Origin: Pelagibius sp.
Lineage (GTDB): Bacteria > Pseudomonadota > Alphaproteobacteria > Kiloniellales > Kiloniellaceae
Reading direction: 5' to 3'
Length of the DNA stretch: 64,000 bases
NCBI RefSeq assembly: GCF_028281305.1
Contig: NZ_JANQKD010000044.1
Location: 1 to 64,000, forward strand
Part shown: piece by piece, positions 45,687 to 54,477 of the stretch
How positions within the stretch are numbered: position 1 is the first letter of the stretch
Layout of the letters: every line of letters begins with the position of its first letter
The notes under the pieces: model-generated
What the model saw: the letters and a program-made list of their open reading frames with translations, nothing else
Told to the model about the DNA's origin: nothing
Databases searched by the model: none
Position numbers and translations under genes: made by a program

Positions 45687-46271
45687 ATGCGGAGCAAACA
45701 AGGTTCTCATGGATCTGGAAACGGTCCTGCGCCGGCGACCGTGTCGGCGCATCTGCCCGACCGTCTCGGGAACCGTGAGCAGCCAAACAGGGGAAGCGTT
45801 CTGACGGCCCCTCCCTTCGGGTTCTCCCCCGAGCTTCCCCTGCGCCGGCCGGGTGGCCCGACAGCCCGGCCGGCACTCTCCGTCCCCGAGGCGATTCAGG
45901 ACAGTCTGCGGCGCCTGCGCGGTCTGCATGTAAGGCTGTCCCTTTGCCGGGTGTCCCTGCGCCAGGGCAGCGATGGGCGCTTGGCGGCCATCGACGATCC
46001 CTATCTGATCGCCGAGCCGGCACGCGACGGTGCGCTCATCGTAGTGTTCATCCACCCGGCTGATGTCACCGACGATGTCCTGGCCGAGCAGGCTCTCTGT
46101 CAGCGCCTTATGGATGCCTTCTATCGCCAGCGGCTGCCTCTTTGGGCTCTGCGCTACAGCTGCTGGCATTGCGATGCGGCGGCGGTCGACGAGGGCGCTG
46201 CCAGCTTCGACGTCCTTCTCAGCCAGCCCCTCCAGCCGCTGCGCCCGGCCAGCCTGGGCCGGACCGCCTAA
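45687..46271 (+). CDS. Hypothetical protein
   Basis: The protein of about 194 residues has a low-complexity Pro/Gly-rich N-terminal third and a more structured C-terminal part (LRGLHVRLSLCRVSL, then LIVVFIHPADVTDDVLAEQALCQRLMDAFYRQRL). No known domain is recognised, and no signal peptide or membrane segment is seen. AGGAG lies 17 bases before the ATG, so the start is unsure and GTG 45684 or a later codon is possible. Its end overlaps the convergent MATE gene by four bases. Confidence 0.55.
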   Translation: MRSKQGSHGSGNGPAPATVSAHLPDRLGNREQPNRGSVLTAPPFGFSPELPLRRPGGPTARPALSVPEAIQDSLRRLRGLHVRLSLCRVSLRQGSDGRLAAIDDPYLIAEPARDGALIVVFIHPADVTDDVLAEQALCQRLMDAFYRQRLPLWALRYSCWHCDAAAVDEGAASFDVLLSQPLQPLRPASLGRTA

Positions 46272-47668
46272 CGTTCCTCGCCTTGGGCTGCCGCCGGCCC
46301 TTCGGCACTGCGCTCGAGAGCCGGGTACCAGAGGCCCAGGGTGATCGCCCGCGCCACCATGTAGAGGGTAAAGCTCAGCCACAGACCGTGGTTGCCGAGC
46401 AGCGGCACCAGAGCCCAGGATGCTGCCAGGAAGCAGCCGAGCGAAAGGAAGGCGGCGTTGCGCATCGCCGCCGTCCGGGTGGTGCCGATGAAGATGCCGT
46501 CAAGCAGGAAGCTCCATACCGACACCACCGGTGAAAGCACAATCCACCAGAGATAGCTCTCGGCGCTGGCACGCACGCTAGCGATGTCGGTGAAGATCGC
46601 GATGATGGGGGTGCCGGCGGCGGCGAAGACGGCGCTCAGCAGCAGCGCCGCGCCCAGTGCCCAGAGGCCGCAGACGGCGATCGCCTGGCGGAACCGGCGC
46701 CGGTTGCGGGCGCCGTAGGCACTGCCGGCCAGGATCTCCAGGGCGTGGGCCAGACCGTCGAGGCCATGGGCGATGACGGTCTGCAGCTTCAGAAGGATCG
46801 CGTTGCCGGCCAGAACGACGTCGCCCAGGCCGGCACTTTGAGCGGTGAAGGCACCGGAGGCGAGCAGCAGACACATGGTTCTCAGAAAGATGTCGATGTT
46901 GACCCGGAACAGGGCCAGCAGGCGGTCCCGGTTCAGCAGGCGTTCGAGGTCGCCCCGCTCCAGCCGCCGTCCGAGGTGCCGCCAGACCACGGCGATGCCC
47001 AGCACGGCAGCACCGACTTCTGCGGCCAACGTCGCCCAGGCAACCCCGGCCACGCCCCAGCCGAAGCCCAGCACAAAGACCAGATCGAGCACGATGTTGA
47101 TGCCGTTCAGGACGATCTGCAGAACCAGTGCGGTCCGGGCGCGCTGCACGCCCAGGAGCCAGCCGAAGAGGGTGAAGTTCACCAGGGCGGCGGGCGCCGT
47201 CCAGACACGAATGTCAAAATAGAGGGCGGCTTCGCCGCTGACCGCCGGACTGGCGTCGATTGCCCAGAGTGCGAGACTGCGCAGCGGGCCCTGCAGGGCG
47301 ATGATCACCACGCCGAAGCCCAGCGCCAGCGCCAGCGGGCGCAGAAGCGCCGCGCGCAGTTCGGCCCGATCCCCGGCGCCATAAGCCTGGGCGGTGAAGC
47401 CGGTCGTGCCCATGCGCAGGAAACCGAAGCCCCAGAACAGGAAGCTGAAAATCAGGCTGCCGACAGCAACGCCGCCGATGAAGCGCGGGTCGGGCAGGTG
47501 GCCGACCACGGCCGTGTCGACGATGCCCAGCAGCGGCGTCGTCAGATTGGCCAGCATGATCGGCCCGGCCAGCCGCCAGACCCTGCGGCTCCAGTTTCCG
47601 CCGTCGTCGCCCGGGCGTTGCGGGGGAGCGTCTGGGGCCGCCGTACTCGGATTGGAAGGCTGGTCCAT
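46268..47668 (-). CDS. MATE family efflux transporter (DinF-like)
   Basis: The 466-residue protein has 12 predicted helices in two six-helix halves. The first half opens RLAGPIMLANLTTPLLGIVDTAVVGHL, the typical MATE motif. GFTAQAYGAGDRAEL and, in the second half, HALEILAGSAYGARNRRRF are the matching loops. The DinF branch of MATE exporters couples drug or metabolite efflux to Na+ or H+. The gene is divergent from dgcN with a 231-base region between them, which contains a perfect GCCCGC-TTG-GCGGGC hairpin at 47816-47830. Confidence 0.92.
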   Translation of the reverse strand: MDQPSNPSTAAPDAPPQRPGDDGGNWSRRVWRLAGPIMLANLTTPLLGIVDTAVVGHLPDPRFIGGVAVGSLIFSFLFWGFGFLRMGTTGFTAQAYGAGDRAELRAALLRPLALALGFGVVIIALQGPLRSLALWAIDASPAVSGEAALYFDIRVWTAPAALVNFTLFGWLLGVQRARTALVLQIVLNGINIVLDLVFVLGFGWGVAGVAWATLAAEVGAAVLGIAVVWRHLGRRLERGDLERLLNRDRLLALFRVNIDIFLRTMCLLLASGAFTAQSAGLGDVVLAGNAILLKLQTVIAHGLDGLAHALEILAGSAYGARNRRRFRQAIAVCGLWALGAALLLSAVFAAAGTPIIAIFTDIASVRASAESYLWWIVLSPVVSVWSFLLDGIFIGTTRTAAMRNAAFLSLGCFLAASWALVPLLGNHGLWLSFTLYMVARAITLGLWYPALERSAEGPAAAQGEER

Positions 47669-47899
47669 ATCGGAAGACGGCCGCGGGTTTGAGTGCGATG
47701 GGTTGAGCGACGAGGACTTGGGCAGGAACGATGCCAGGCCAGGGCCGATAATAGGTCACGGACCGGACGAACAAAACTCCCGCCGATAGAGCCGTGCCGG
47801 GCGGTTCCAGAAGCGGCCCGCTTGGCGGGCACGGAGGTTGTCCCTAAGATGCTGCGGCGCTGCTTGGCGGCGGACACTAAGGAAGAGGTCTAGGGGCAG

Positions 47900-48898
47900 A
47901 TGGCGATTGAGCATCCGTATCTCTTGTTTCTCGGCGACGCGCCGGACCAGTTGGCGGCCAAGACCGCCCAGGGCATCGCCCATTGGCGGCCTGACTGGTG
48001 TGTCGGGCAACTCCGTCTGGAGGGTTGCCAGGCCGACCTCGGGCTGCCCGACCTCAGCCTGGAGGCGGCGCGGGAAGCCGGCGCGAAGACCCTGGTGATC
48101 GGGGTAGCCAACCGCGGCGGCGTGTTCTCCGAAGCCTGGATCTCGGCGCTGGAGCAGGCGCTGCTGCTCGGTTTCGATATTGCTGCCGGGCTGCACAATC
48201 GGCTGGTCGACGTTCCGGTCCTGAAGGCCGCCGCCGAGCAACACGGCCGCCGCCTGTTCGATGTCCGTCACCCGGATCGAGAGTTCGCCGTCGCCAGCGG
48301 CAGCAAGCGTCCCGGCAAGCGTCTGCTGGCCGTGGGCACGGATTGCTCGGTCGGCAAGATGTACACCACCCTTGCCATTGAGAAAGACATGAAGGCACGG
48401 GGCATGGACGCGAATTTTCGCGCCACCGGCCAGACCGGCATTCTGATCGCCGGCGAAGGCGTGTCCATCGACGCCGTCGTTGCCGACTTCATCTCCGGTG
48501 CCGTGGAGTATCTCTCGCCTGCGAACGACGACGATCATTGGGACATCATCGAGGGGCAGGGATCGCTGTTCCATGCCTCCTTCGCGGGCGTGTCCATGGG
48601 CCTGCTGCACGGCAGCCAGCCCGATGCCCTGGTGCTCTGTCACGAACCGACGCGCCAGCACATGCGCGGCCTTCCGGACTTTTCTCTGCCCAGTCTGCAG
48701 GCCTGCATCGATGCCAATCTCTCAGCCGCCCGGCTCACCAATCCGCAGGTGCAGTTCATCGGGGTTGCCGTCAACACCTCGCAGATGCCCGGCGCATCGG
48801 TGGACGACTATCTCCAGCGCCTGGAAGCCGAGTTCGGACTGCCGGCGGTCGACCCTTTCCGCGATGGGGTAAAGCCATTGGTCGACCGGCTTCAGTAG
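47900..48898 (+). CDS. dgcN: DUF1611 protein, D-glutamate N-acetyltransferase DgcN-like
   Basis: The 332-residue protein is a P-loop member of the DUF1611 family, with LLAVGTDCSVGKMYTTLAIEKD near residue 140, RATGQTGILIAGEGVSIDAVV and the EGQGSLFHASFAGV block. In Pseudoalteromonas, DgcN acetylates D-Glu and DgcA then racemises N-acetyl-D-Glu. The adjacent enolase-superfamily gene here gives the same pair. Assignment rests on this pairing. AAGGAAGAGG stands about 13 bases upstream of the ATG. It would serve catabolism of D-Glu, for example from peptidoglycan. Confidence 0.85.
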   Translation: MAIEHPYLLFLGDAPDQLAAKTAQGIAHWRPDWCVGQLRLEGCQADLGLPDLSLEAAREAGAKTLVIGVANRGGVFSEAWISALEQALLLGFDIAAGLHNRLVDVPVLKAAAEQHGRRLFDVRHPDREFAVASGSKRPGKRLLAVGTDCSVGKMYTTLAIEKDMKARGMDANFRATGQTGILIAGEGVSIDAVVADFISGAVEYLSPANDDDHWDIIEGQGSLFHASFAGVSMGLLHGSQPDALVLCHEPTRQHMRGLPDFSLPSLQACIDANLSAARLTNPQVQFIGVAVNTSQMPGASVDDYLQRLEAEFGLPAVDPFRDGVKPLVDRLQ

Positions 48899-48917
48899 GA
48901 CGGGTCCGGGCATTGCG

Positions 48918-49898
48918 ATGATTGACCTCAAGGTTTCCTCCGAGTCCTGGCCCATCCGGGGCAGCTTCACGATCTCGCGCGGCAGCAAGACCTCTGCGGA
49001 TGTCGTGGTCGTGGAACTCACCGCCGACGGCATGACCGGGCGCGGCGAGGCCGTGCCCTACACCCGCTACGGCGAGACCATGGAGGGCGTGCTGGCGGAT
49101 ATCGAGGCGCTGCGCCCGCGCCTCGCCCAGGGGCTGGACCGCCTCGGTCTGCAGGCGGTCCTGCCGCCCGGCGCGGCGCGCAATGCGGTCGACTGTGCGT
49201 TCTGGGACCTGGAGGCCAAGCAGGCCGGTCACCGTTATTGGGAGCTTATCGGCGCTGCGGAACCCGGCCCGGTGACAACGGCCTACACCCTGTCCCTCGA
49301 CACCGTGGAGAACATGGCCAGGTCCGCCGCCGCCAACGCTGCGCGCCCGCTCCTGAAACTGAAGCTGGCCGGGCCGGAAGACATGGCGCGGGTGGCGGCG
49401 GTGCGCGAACAGGCGCCCGAAGCGCGCATCGTCGTCGATGCCAACGAGGGCTGGTCGGCGGCGGACTACGCCCAGTTGGCGCCGCAGCTTGCGGTGCTTG
49501 GCGTCGAGATGATCGAGCAGCCCCTGCCGGCAGGCGAAGACCAGGCGCTCGCTGGGATGAAGCGCCCCGTGCCGGTCTGCGCCGACGAGTCCTGTCACGA
49601 TACGGCGACCCTGGCAGCCCTCAAGGGCCGCTACGACATGGTCAACATCAAGCTCGACAAAACCGGCGGCCTCACTGAGGCCCTGAAGCTGAAAGCCGCC
49701 GCGCAGGCGGAAGGCTTCGGCATCATGGTGGGCTGCATGCTGGCAACTTCACTGGCCATGGCCCCGGCGGTGATCCTGGCCCAGGGCGTGCCGGTGGTCG
49801 ATCTGGATGGGCCACTTCTGCTCGCCAAGGACAGGGTGCCGGCCCTGCAAATCGATGACAGCCTCATCCATCCGCCTGAGGCTGCTCTGTGGGGGTAG
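48918..49898 (+). CDS. dgcA: Enolase-superfamily epimerase, N-acetyl-D-glutamate racemase DgcA-like
   Basis: The 326-residue protein is of the dipeptide-epimerase type. Catalytic features are the lysines in LLKLKLAG near residue 150, metal ligands in VVDANEGW, IEQPL and CADES, and the second lysine in NIKLDKTGG. A capping domain occupies the first 110 residues. Paired with the DUF1611 gene 20 bases upstream, it is best read as DgcA. Without that context it would be called an L-Ala-D/L-Glu epimerase. Confidence 0.87.
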   Translation: MIDLKVSSESWPIRGSFTISRGSKTSADVVVVELTADGMTGRGEAVPYTRYGETMEGVLADIEALRPRLAQGLDRLGLQAVLPPGAARNAVDCAFWDLEAKQAGHRYWELIGAAEPGPVTTAYTLSLDTVENMARSAAANAARPLLKLKLAGPEDMARVAAVREQAPEARIVVDANEGWSAADYAQLAPQLAVLGVEMIEQPLPAGEDQALAGMKRPVPVCADESCHDTATLAALKGRYDMVNIKLDKTGGLTEALKLKAAAQAEGFGIMVGCMLATSLAMAPAVILAQGVPVVDLDGPLLLAKDRVPALQIDDSLIHPPEAALWG

Positions 49899-50014
49899 CA
49901 TCGCGCCAGCCACCTGTACGTCGGCAACCTGGCTGTGGCCGGGACCCCTGTAATCGCGGCGCTGAATCCGATTCTGCATGTCCAGAGCGCCGAGGCTGGC
50001 GAAGGGGACTGAGT

Positions 50015-50458
50015 TTGAGACCAGTTGCGACCGTAGTCTTCCTGGTGAGCATCGCCTGCAGTGCCATGCCCCCCGCTCAGGCGGCCGAATACGAGGAAGG
50101 TCAGGTTTGGAGTTATGCAACAAGGCCTGGCGAGGAGGGCTCGACGCTCCATATCGTAAGGATCGACCGCGAGATTGCGGAGGCAACGATCTTCCACATT
50201 CACCTGACAGGCCTGCGGATCAGAAACACGCAGACCAAAGGGATGGTCATGAGCGAGATCCAGCATTCGCCGGTCGGCCGGGAAACGCTGGACGCCAGCG
50301 TGATCGAGCTTGTCGCCACGGAGTCGTCCCTGCCCGACATCTCCGAGGGCTATGGCCAGTGGCGTGCCGCTTTTGACGAAGGCAGGGCGGGCTGGTTTAC
50401 GGTTCCCGTGCGGGAGATCGTTCAGTTCGTCGAGGACGTGGTGAACCAACAACAATAG
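50015..50458 (+). CDS. Hypothetical exported protein
   Basis: The 147-residue protein begins with a signal peptide (VATVVFLVSIACSAMPPAQA) and continues as a short soluble domain with EGQVWSYATRPGEEGSTLHIVRID and AEATIFHIHLTGLRI. No family is recognised with confidence. The TTG at 50015 is chosen because GAAGGGG lies seven bases upstream and it places the signal peptide at the N-terminus. Earlier in-frame codons give an unlikely leader. It is probably periplasmic. Confidence 0.65.
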   Translation: MRPVATVVFLVSIACSAMPPAQAAEYEEGQVWSYATRPGEEGSTLHIVRIDREIAEATIFHIHLTGLRIRNTQTKGMVMSEIQHSPVGRETLDASVIELVATESSLPDISEGYGQWRAAFDEGRAGWFTVPVREIVQFVEDVVNQQQ

Positions 50459-50507
50459 GGCAAAGGGCTTGGTTGTGGCCTCCTTCCGAAACCCGAACTG
50501 ATCCGAC

Positions 50508-51182
50508 ATGCACCGCCATATCGACATTTACTGCGAGCGGGTGGGGACGGCGTTCTGGGCGGAGCCGCTCAATGCCATCAGCAACCTCGCCTTCATCATC
50601 GCCGGGCTGCTGCTTGTTCAGGTGCTCAGGCGGGCCGACCCGGCGCTGCGCCGCGACCCGGCGATTGTCGCACTGGTGATCCTGGTTTTTCTCATCGGTA
50701 TCGGAAGCGGTCTTTTCCACACCTTCGCGGTCCTCTGGGCAGCCCTGACGGACGTCATCCCGATCGCTCTCTTTATCCTGCTCTACATGTATCTGGCCCT
50801 GCGGCGCATGATTGCCCTGCCGGTATGGGTCTGCGGCCTCAGCCTCCTCGGGGTGCTGGCGCTGGTTTCGGCCATGCCGGTCCTCTTCGGTTTCAGTCTG
50901 CCCACCTATGGCGTGGCGCTCACCGCCATGATCGTGGTGGGCGGGTTCCTGCACGTCGTCCGCGGCCATCCGGCGGGTATGCCGATTCTCCTCACTGCCG
51001 GACTCTTCGCCGCCTCGCTGACGCTTCGCACCATCGACCTGCCGCTCTGTGAAGTGCTGCCCATCGGCACCCACTACTTCTGGCACATCCTGAACGCTGT
51101 CGTTCTCTATCGCCTCGTCCGCATTGCGATGCGTCATGGCCGGGGCCCTTCCGCCGTGGTACCCGAAGGCCAGACGCCCTAG
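50508..51182 (+). CDS. Ceramidase-family (alkaline ceramidase-like) membrane protein
   Basis: The 224-residue protein has seven predicted membrane helices. It also has the zinc-hydrolase residues of the ceramidase/PAQR-type superfamily: CERVGTAFWAEPLNAISN at the start, GSGLFHTFA with its histidine, TDVIPIALF, and GTHYFWHILNAVVLYRL near the C-terminus with two further histidines. Alkaline ceramidases hydrolyse ceramides. In bacteria the natural substrate is often unknown. It stands alone between the exported protein and the acetyltransferase. Confidence 0.85.
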   Translation: MHRHIDIYCERVGTAFWAEPLNAISNLAFIIAGLLLVQVLRRADPALRRDPAIVALVILVFLIGIGSGLFHTFAVLWAALTDVIPIALFILLYMYLALRRMIALPVWVCGLSLLGVLALVSAMPVLFGFSLPTYGVALTAMIVVGGFLHVVRGHPAGMPILLTAGLFAASLTLRTIDLPLCEVLPIGTHYFWHILNAVVLYRLVRIAMRHGRGPSAVVPEGQTP

Positions 51183-51222
51183 GTCGTATGAGTATTGTTG
51201 CCGGGTTTGCGGGAGGCCCAAA

Positions 51223-51990
51223 GTGAGCAGTTCGGAACTGATTACCGTGACGCCCGAGACCGTCGAGAAGACCGGTTTCTTCTGCAAGATGAGCGCCCGC
51301 AAGGAAGCCGGCTATCAGCGCAAGCTCGCCTGGCTGAAGGCGCGCTTCGACGAAGGCTTGCAGATGCGCCTGCTCGGCGGCGGGGAGCGGGGCTTCATTG
51401 AGTTCATTCCCGGCGACTTCGCCTGGCGTGCCATCCGCAAGGCCGGCGACTACCTGGTGATCCACTGCCTCTGGGTGGTCGGGCGCAGCAAGGGCAAGGG
51501 ACATTCAACGGTATTGATCGAGGAAGCGCTGGCGGCGGCGAAGGCCGGCGGCTTCAAGGGCGTCGCCGCCGTTACCAGCACCGGCAACTGGCTGATCGAC
51601 GCTGGCATTCTCGCACACCATGGCTTTGAGTCTGTTGCCGCGGCTGAGCCCGGCTTCGACATCATGGTGCGCAAGCTGGATCCCAAAGCGCCCGATCCGG
51701 CGTTCTGCGGCGGCTGGCGGAAGAAGCTGGAGGCTGTGCCGGGCGGCGGCAGGGGCCTCACCGTGTTCCGCAGCGACCAGTGTCCCTATCTCGACAACGC
51801 CGTGCAGATCGTCGCCGACTACGCCGCGGACAAAGGGATGGCCTTTCGTCAAATCGAAATGACCAGCGCCAGCGAGGTCCGCCGGCTTTCGCCGACCCCT
51901 TACGGAGTCTTCGCCATCGTGAAGGACGGTGAGCTCCTGGCCTATCACTACCTTTCGCCCAAGGAACTGGCGAAGCGCTGCGGGCAGTGA
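51223..51990 (+). CDS. GNAT acetyltransferase with a YoaP-like C-terminal domain
   Basis: The 255-residue protein has an N-terminal GNAT domain (CLWVVGRSKGKGHSTVLIEEAL as the acetyl-CoA loop, about residues 85-110). A C-terminal YoaP-like region (LTVFRSDQCPYLDNAVQIV, from about residue 175) has a thioredoxin-like look and one conserved cysteine. The function is not established. The GTG at 51223 has GGGAGG six bases upstream and removes a leader that overlaps the ceramidase-like gene. It converges on the YcaQ-like gene, with six bases between the stops. Confidence 0.82.
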   Translation: MSSSELITVTPETVEKTGFFCKMSARKEAGYQRKLAWLKARFDEGLQMRLLGGGERGFIEFIPGDFAWRAIRKAGDYLVIHCLWVVGRSKGKGHSTVLIEEALAAAKAGGFKGVAAVTSTGNWLIDAGILAHHGFESVAAAEPGFDIMVRKLDPKAPDPAFCGGWRKKLEAVPGGGRGLTVFRSDQCPYLDNAVQIVADYAADKGMAFRQIEMTSASEVRRLSPTPYGVFAIVKDGELLAYHYLSPKELAKRCGQ

Positions 51991-51996
51991 CCGCTC

Positions 51997-53211
51997 TCAG
52001 CGGGCGCTCCGCAGGTATCCATCATCGAAGGCGACCTGCTCCGCGCCGGTGAAACGGCGCTGGCGTTCCAGTTCGGCCTCCAGCCGGTCCTGCCGTGCGC
52101 GCGACAGCTTGACCTTCGGTTCCAGCCAAAGCCCCTTGACCCGCAGGGTGGCGCTCTCGCGCTCGTGTTTCATATCGATCCGCCCGATCAGCCGGTCGCC
52201 CTCCAGCAGCGGAAAGACGTAATAGCCGTAGCGCCGCTTGGCTGCCGGCACAAAGACCTCGATCCGATAGTGAAATCCGAACAGCCGCTCGCAACGCTTG
52301 CGGTCGCGGATCAGCGGGTCGAAGGGGCTGAGGACCCGCAGGCGCTTCGGCGGCTCCGGCAGGTCCCGCAGCGGGTCCGCGGCGGCACTGCAGTAGGCGG
52401 CACGCGGGCGCCCGCCCTTGGTGTCGGCAACCAGAACCTCCTCCAGGTCCTTTCCGTTTTGCGCGCGGCACCAGGCCTTGGCCTCTTCGGGCGTTACAAG
52501 ATCCCAGAAAGCGGCGATTTCGCCTGACGTGGCGAGGCCCAGGCGCTCCAGCGCGCTGCGGCAGGCCCAGTCGATGATCTCCGCTTCGGAGGGCGACTCG
52601 CTGCGGTGGGGTTCGGGGATTACCCGTTCCGTCAGGTCGTAGACCTTCTGGAAGCCGCTGCGGGCCGAAACCGCCAAGCGGCCGCTGTGCCAGAGATACT
52701 CCAGGGCGGTCTTTGACGGATGCCAGTCCCACCATCCGTTACTGCCCTTCGGTCTTTTGGTCTCCTCGCCGCCCAGGTCGCGGGCCATGGCCGGGCCGTT
52801 GTCTTCGATGTGCCCGAGCACGGCCTCGAGTTCCTCCTCGAAGTTGCCGCGGCGGTTCTTGCCCCAGCGCGCGCGAAGCTGCTCGCTCCGCTGGGCGAAG
52901 CGCCGCCGCCAGTACGGAAAGTAGCGGCTTGGGATGAGGGAGGCGTCATGGGTCCAGTTCTCGAAGAGGGTGGCGTCCTTCTCCACGAGGCGGCTGAGCT
53001 GGCGGTGCCGGTAGGTCTGATTGCGCGCGAAGAGGATCATGTGATGGGCGCGCTCGACGGTCTGGATGGAATCGACCTGGACGAAGCCCAGGCGGTCGAT
53101 CAGCGCCAAGAGATCCTCATGGCCGATCTTGCGGTAGGGCGACTCGCAGAGCCCCTGACGCTGCAGGAAGAGCCGACGGGCGGAACGGGTATCGATCAGT
53201 CGCGGAGCCAT
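51997..53211 (-). CDS. YcaQ-like winged-helix DNA glycosylase family protein
   Basis: The 404-residue protein matches the HTH_42/YcaQ family: LIDRLGFVQVDSIQTVERAHHMILFAR near the N-terminus with the QVDSI motif, FENWTHDASLIP, and LSPFDPLIRDRKRCERLFGFHY, GYYVFPLLEGDRLIGRIDMK in the C-terminal half. YcaQ/AlkX enzymes unhook interstrand crosslinks, and AlkZ relatives protect toxin producers. No biosynthetic cluster for a DNA-damaging toxin is visible here, so general repair is more likely. A small unknown gene follows its start on the opposite side. Confidence 0.88.
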   Translation of the reverse strand: MAPRLIDTRSARRLFLQRQGLCESPYRKIGHEDLLALIDRLGFVQVDSIQTVERAHHMILFARNQTYRHRQLSRLVEKDATLFENWTHDASLIPSRYFPYWRRRFAQRSEQLRARWGKNRRGNFEEELEAVLGHIEDNGPAMARDLGGEETKRPKGSNGWWDWHPSKTALEYLWHSGRLAVSARSGFQKVYDLTERVIPEPHRSESPSEAEIIDWACRSALERLGLATSGEIAAFWDLVTPEEAKAWCRAQNGKDLEEVLVADTKGGRPRAAYCSAAADPLRDLPEPPKRLRVLSPFDPLIRDRKRCERLFGFHYRIEVFVPAAKRRYGYYVFPLLEGDRLIGRIDMKHERESATLRVKGLWLEPKVKLSRARQDRLEAELERQRRFTGAEQVAFDDGYLRSAR

Positions 53212-53224
53212 ACAATGCCCGGTG

Positions 53225-53557
53225 TCATTTGCCTCTGTTGCGCCGCCAGCCGCCGCGCCGGGCCGGTTTGCAGAGATGGCGGGCCATGCGGTCGCCGGGA
53301 TAGAGCGCCGTTTCCTTCAGCATCTCGATCAGGCGCCCGCAAGCGCCGCCGGGCAGGGGCTCTTCCTCGAGCCGGTAGTCCTCGATCAGGCGACGGGCGG
53401 CGCCGGCGGGGTCGCGGCCTTCGCCCAGACGCAGCACCCAGGCCAGCATCAGGTCTTCCGCCGGGCCGGGAAAGCTCTCCCCCATTTCCAGAACCTCGCG
53501 GATCATGCCGCCGGGATCGTCCGGGGAGTCGTGCTTGGATATGTAGCGAATGGGCAT
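53225..53557 (-). CDS. Hypothetical protein
   Basis: The 110-residue protein has a compact helical region (GMIREVLEMGESFPGPAEDLMLAWVLRLGEG, then GAARRLIEDYRL) and an Arg/Lys-rich tail. No known family, signal peptide or membrane segment is seen. It starts three bases after the methyltransferase stop and so is likely co-transcribed with it. The codon pattern is normal for the region. Confidence 0.65.
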   Translation of the reverse strand: MPIRYISKHDSPDDPGGMIREVLEMGESFPGPAEDLMLAWVLRLGEGRDPAGAARRLIEDYRLEEEPLPGGACGRLIEMLKETALYPGDRMARHLCKPARRGGWRRNRGK

Positions 53558-53560
53558 CGG

Positions 53561-54253
53561 TCAGACCCGCCTGAGGAGATTGAGTCGGCTGGGTATCTCG
53601 AACCAGAACGCGCCGTCGCGCTGTTCGCCCGCCGCCATAAAGCTCTGCCGCAGCGACTCCTCCCGGGCCTCGACCAGCGGGCGGCGCGCCGGGTCGACGG
53701 CGATCATGCCGTCGCGGAAAGCCTCAAAGCTCGCCTGGCGGTGGGGCGCCCGGTAGACGTACTCCTCCTCCGCGGCCAGGGTTCTGCCGTCCGCGGCCCG
53801 CTGCAGCGCCTCGTAAGCCCGGGTGCGCACCTCGGTCTCATCCTCGATGGGGCGCACCATCTCGAAGAAGACACCCTCGGCCAGAGGTTCCTGTATGTAG
53901 AGCTGCCCGCCCTGGTGCAGCACCCGCGCGGCCTCCGCGAGGGCGGCCTCCTGATCCGCTACAGGGACATGGTGCAGGGCATTGAAGTAGATCACCACGT
54001 CCAGACTGGCATCGTCGAAGGGCAGGGCCTGACCTTCGGCGGCGCAGTAGCGCTCTGACCCCGCCGCCGGGGCCGCCTGGGCGCGGGCCAGCTGATGGGG
54101 CTGCGGATCGATCCCGACAACCGCTGCGCCACTGCGGGTCAGCGCCCGGACCAGACCGCCGTCCCCGCAGCCGATGTCGGCGACCCGGGCCCCGGCCAGA
54201 GAGAGACGGTCGCGCAGGACAGCAGTGTGTTTTTCCAGTGGACCCTGGGTCAT
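53561..54253 (-). CDS. Class I SAM-dependent methyltransferase
   Basis: The 230-residue methyltransferase has ARVADIGCGDGGLVRAL as motif I near residue 20, AVVGIDPQPHQLARA as motif II, LDVVIYFNALHHVP as the post-I motif and VLHQGGQLYIQEPLAE. This is the UbiE/type 11 pattern. The substrate is unknown. The gene is divergent from fabI with a 224-base region between, and is followed by the small unknown gene. Confidence 0.88.
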   Translation of the reverse strand: MTQGPLEKHTAVLRDRLSLAGARVADIGCGDGGLVRALTRSGAAVVGIDPQPHQLARAQAAPAAGSERYCAAEGQALPFDDASLDVVIYFNALHHVPVADQEAALAEAARVLHQGGQLYIQEPLAEGVFFEMVRPIEDETEVRTRAYEALQRAADGRTLAAEEEYVYRAPHRQASFEAFRDGMIAVDPARRPLVEAREESLRQSFMAAGEQRDGAFWFEIPSRLNLLRRV

Positions 54254-54394
54254 CGGCTTTCAAGTCGCGAAGAGGTCCGTCATCTTAAGCTGCGGGTACC
54301 GGGATTCGCCAGCACCTGCCCATAACGCTGGTGCCAGCCCCCTGACAGCAGTCTGCCTGCCGGTGGCGGCTGGATGACCCCGCGGTGATGCCCG

Positions 54395-54413
54395 GTCCGA
54401 TCCGTCATCGGAC
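54395..54413. promoter_or_regulatory. Inverted repeat before fabI
   Basis: GTCCGAT (54395-54401) and ATCGGAC (54407-54413) form a perfect 7-base inverted repeat around CCGTC, about 65 bases upstream of the FabI-type ATG. It may be an operator or a leader hairpin. Confidence 0.35.
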
Positions 54414-54477
54414 GGCAACTTGGCTGTCATTTCCGACCGATAGCTTGAGAGTCCAACAGGAACGCGAAAGAGGGACC

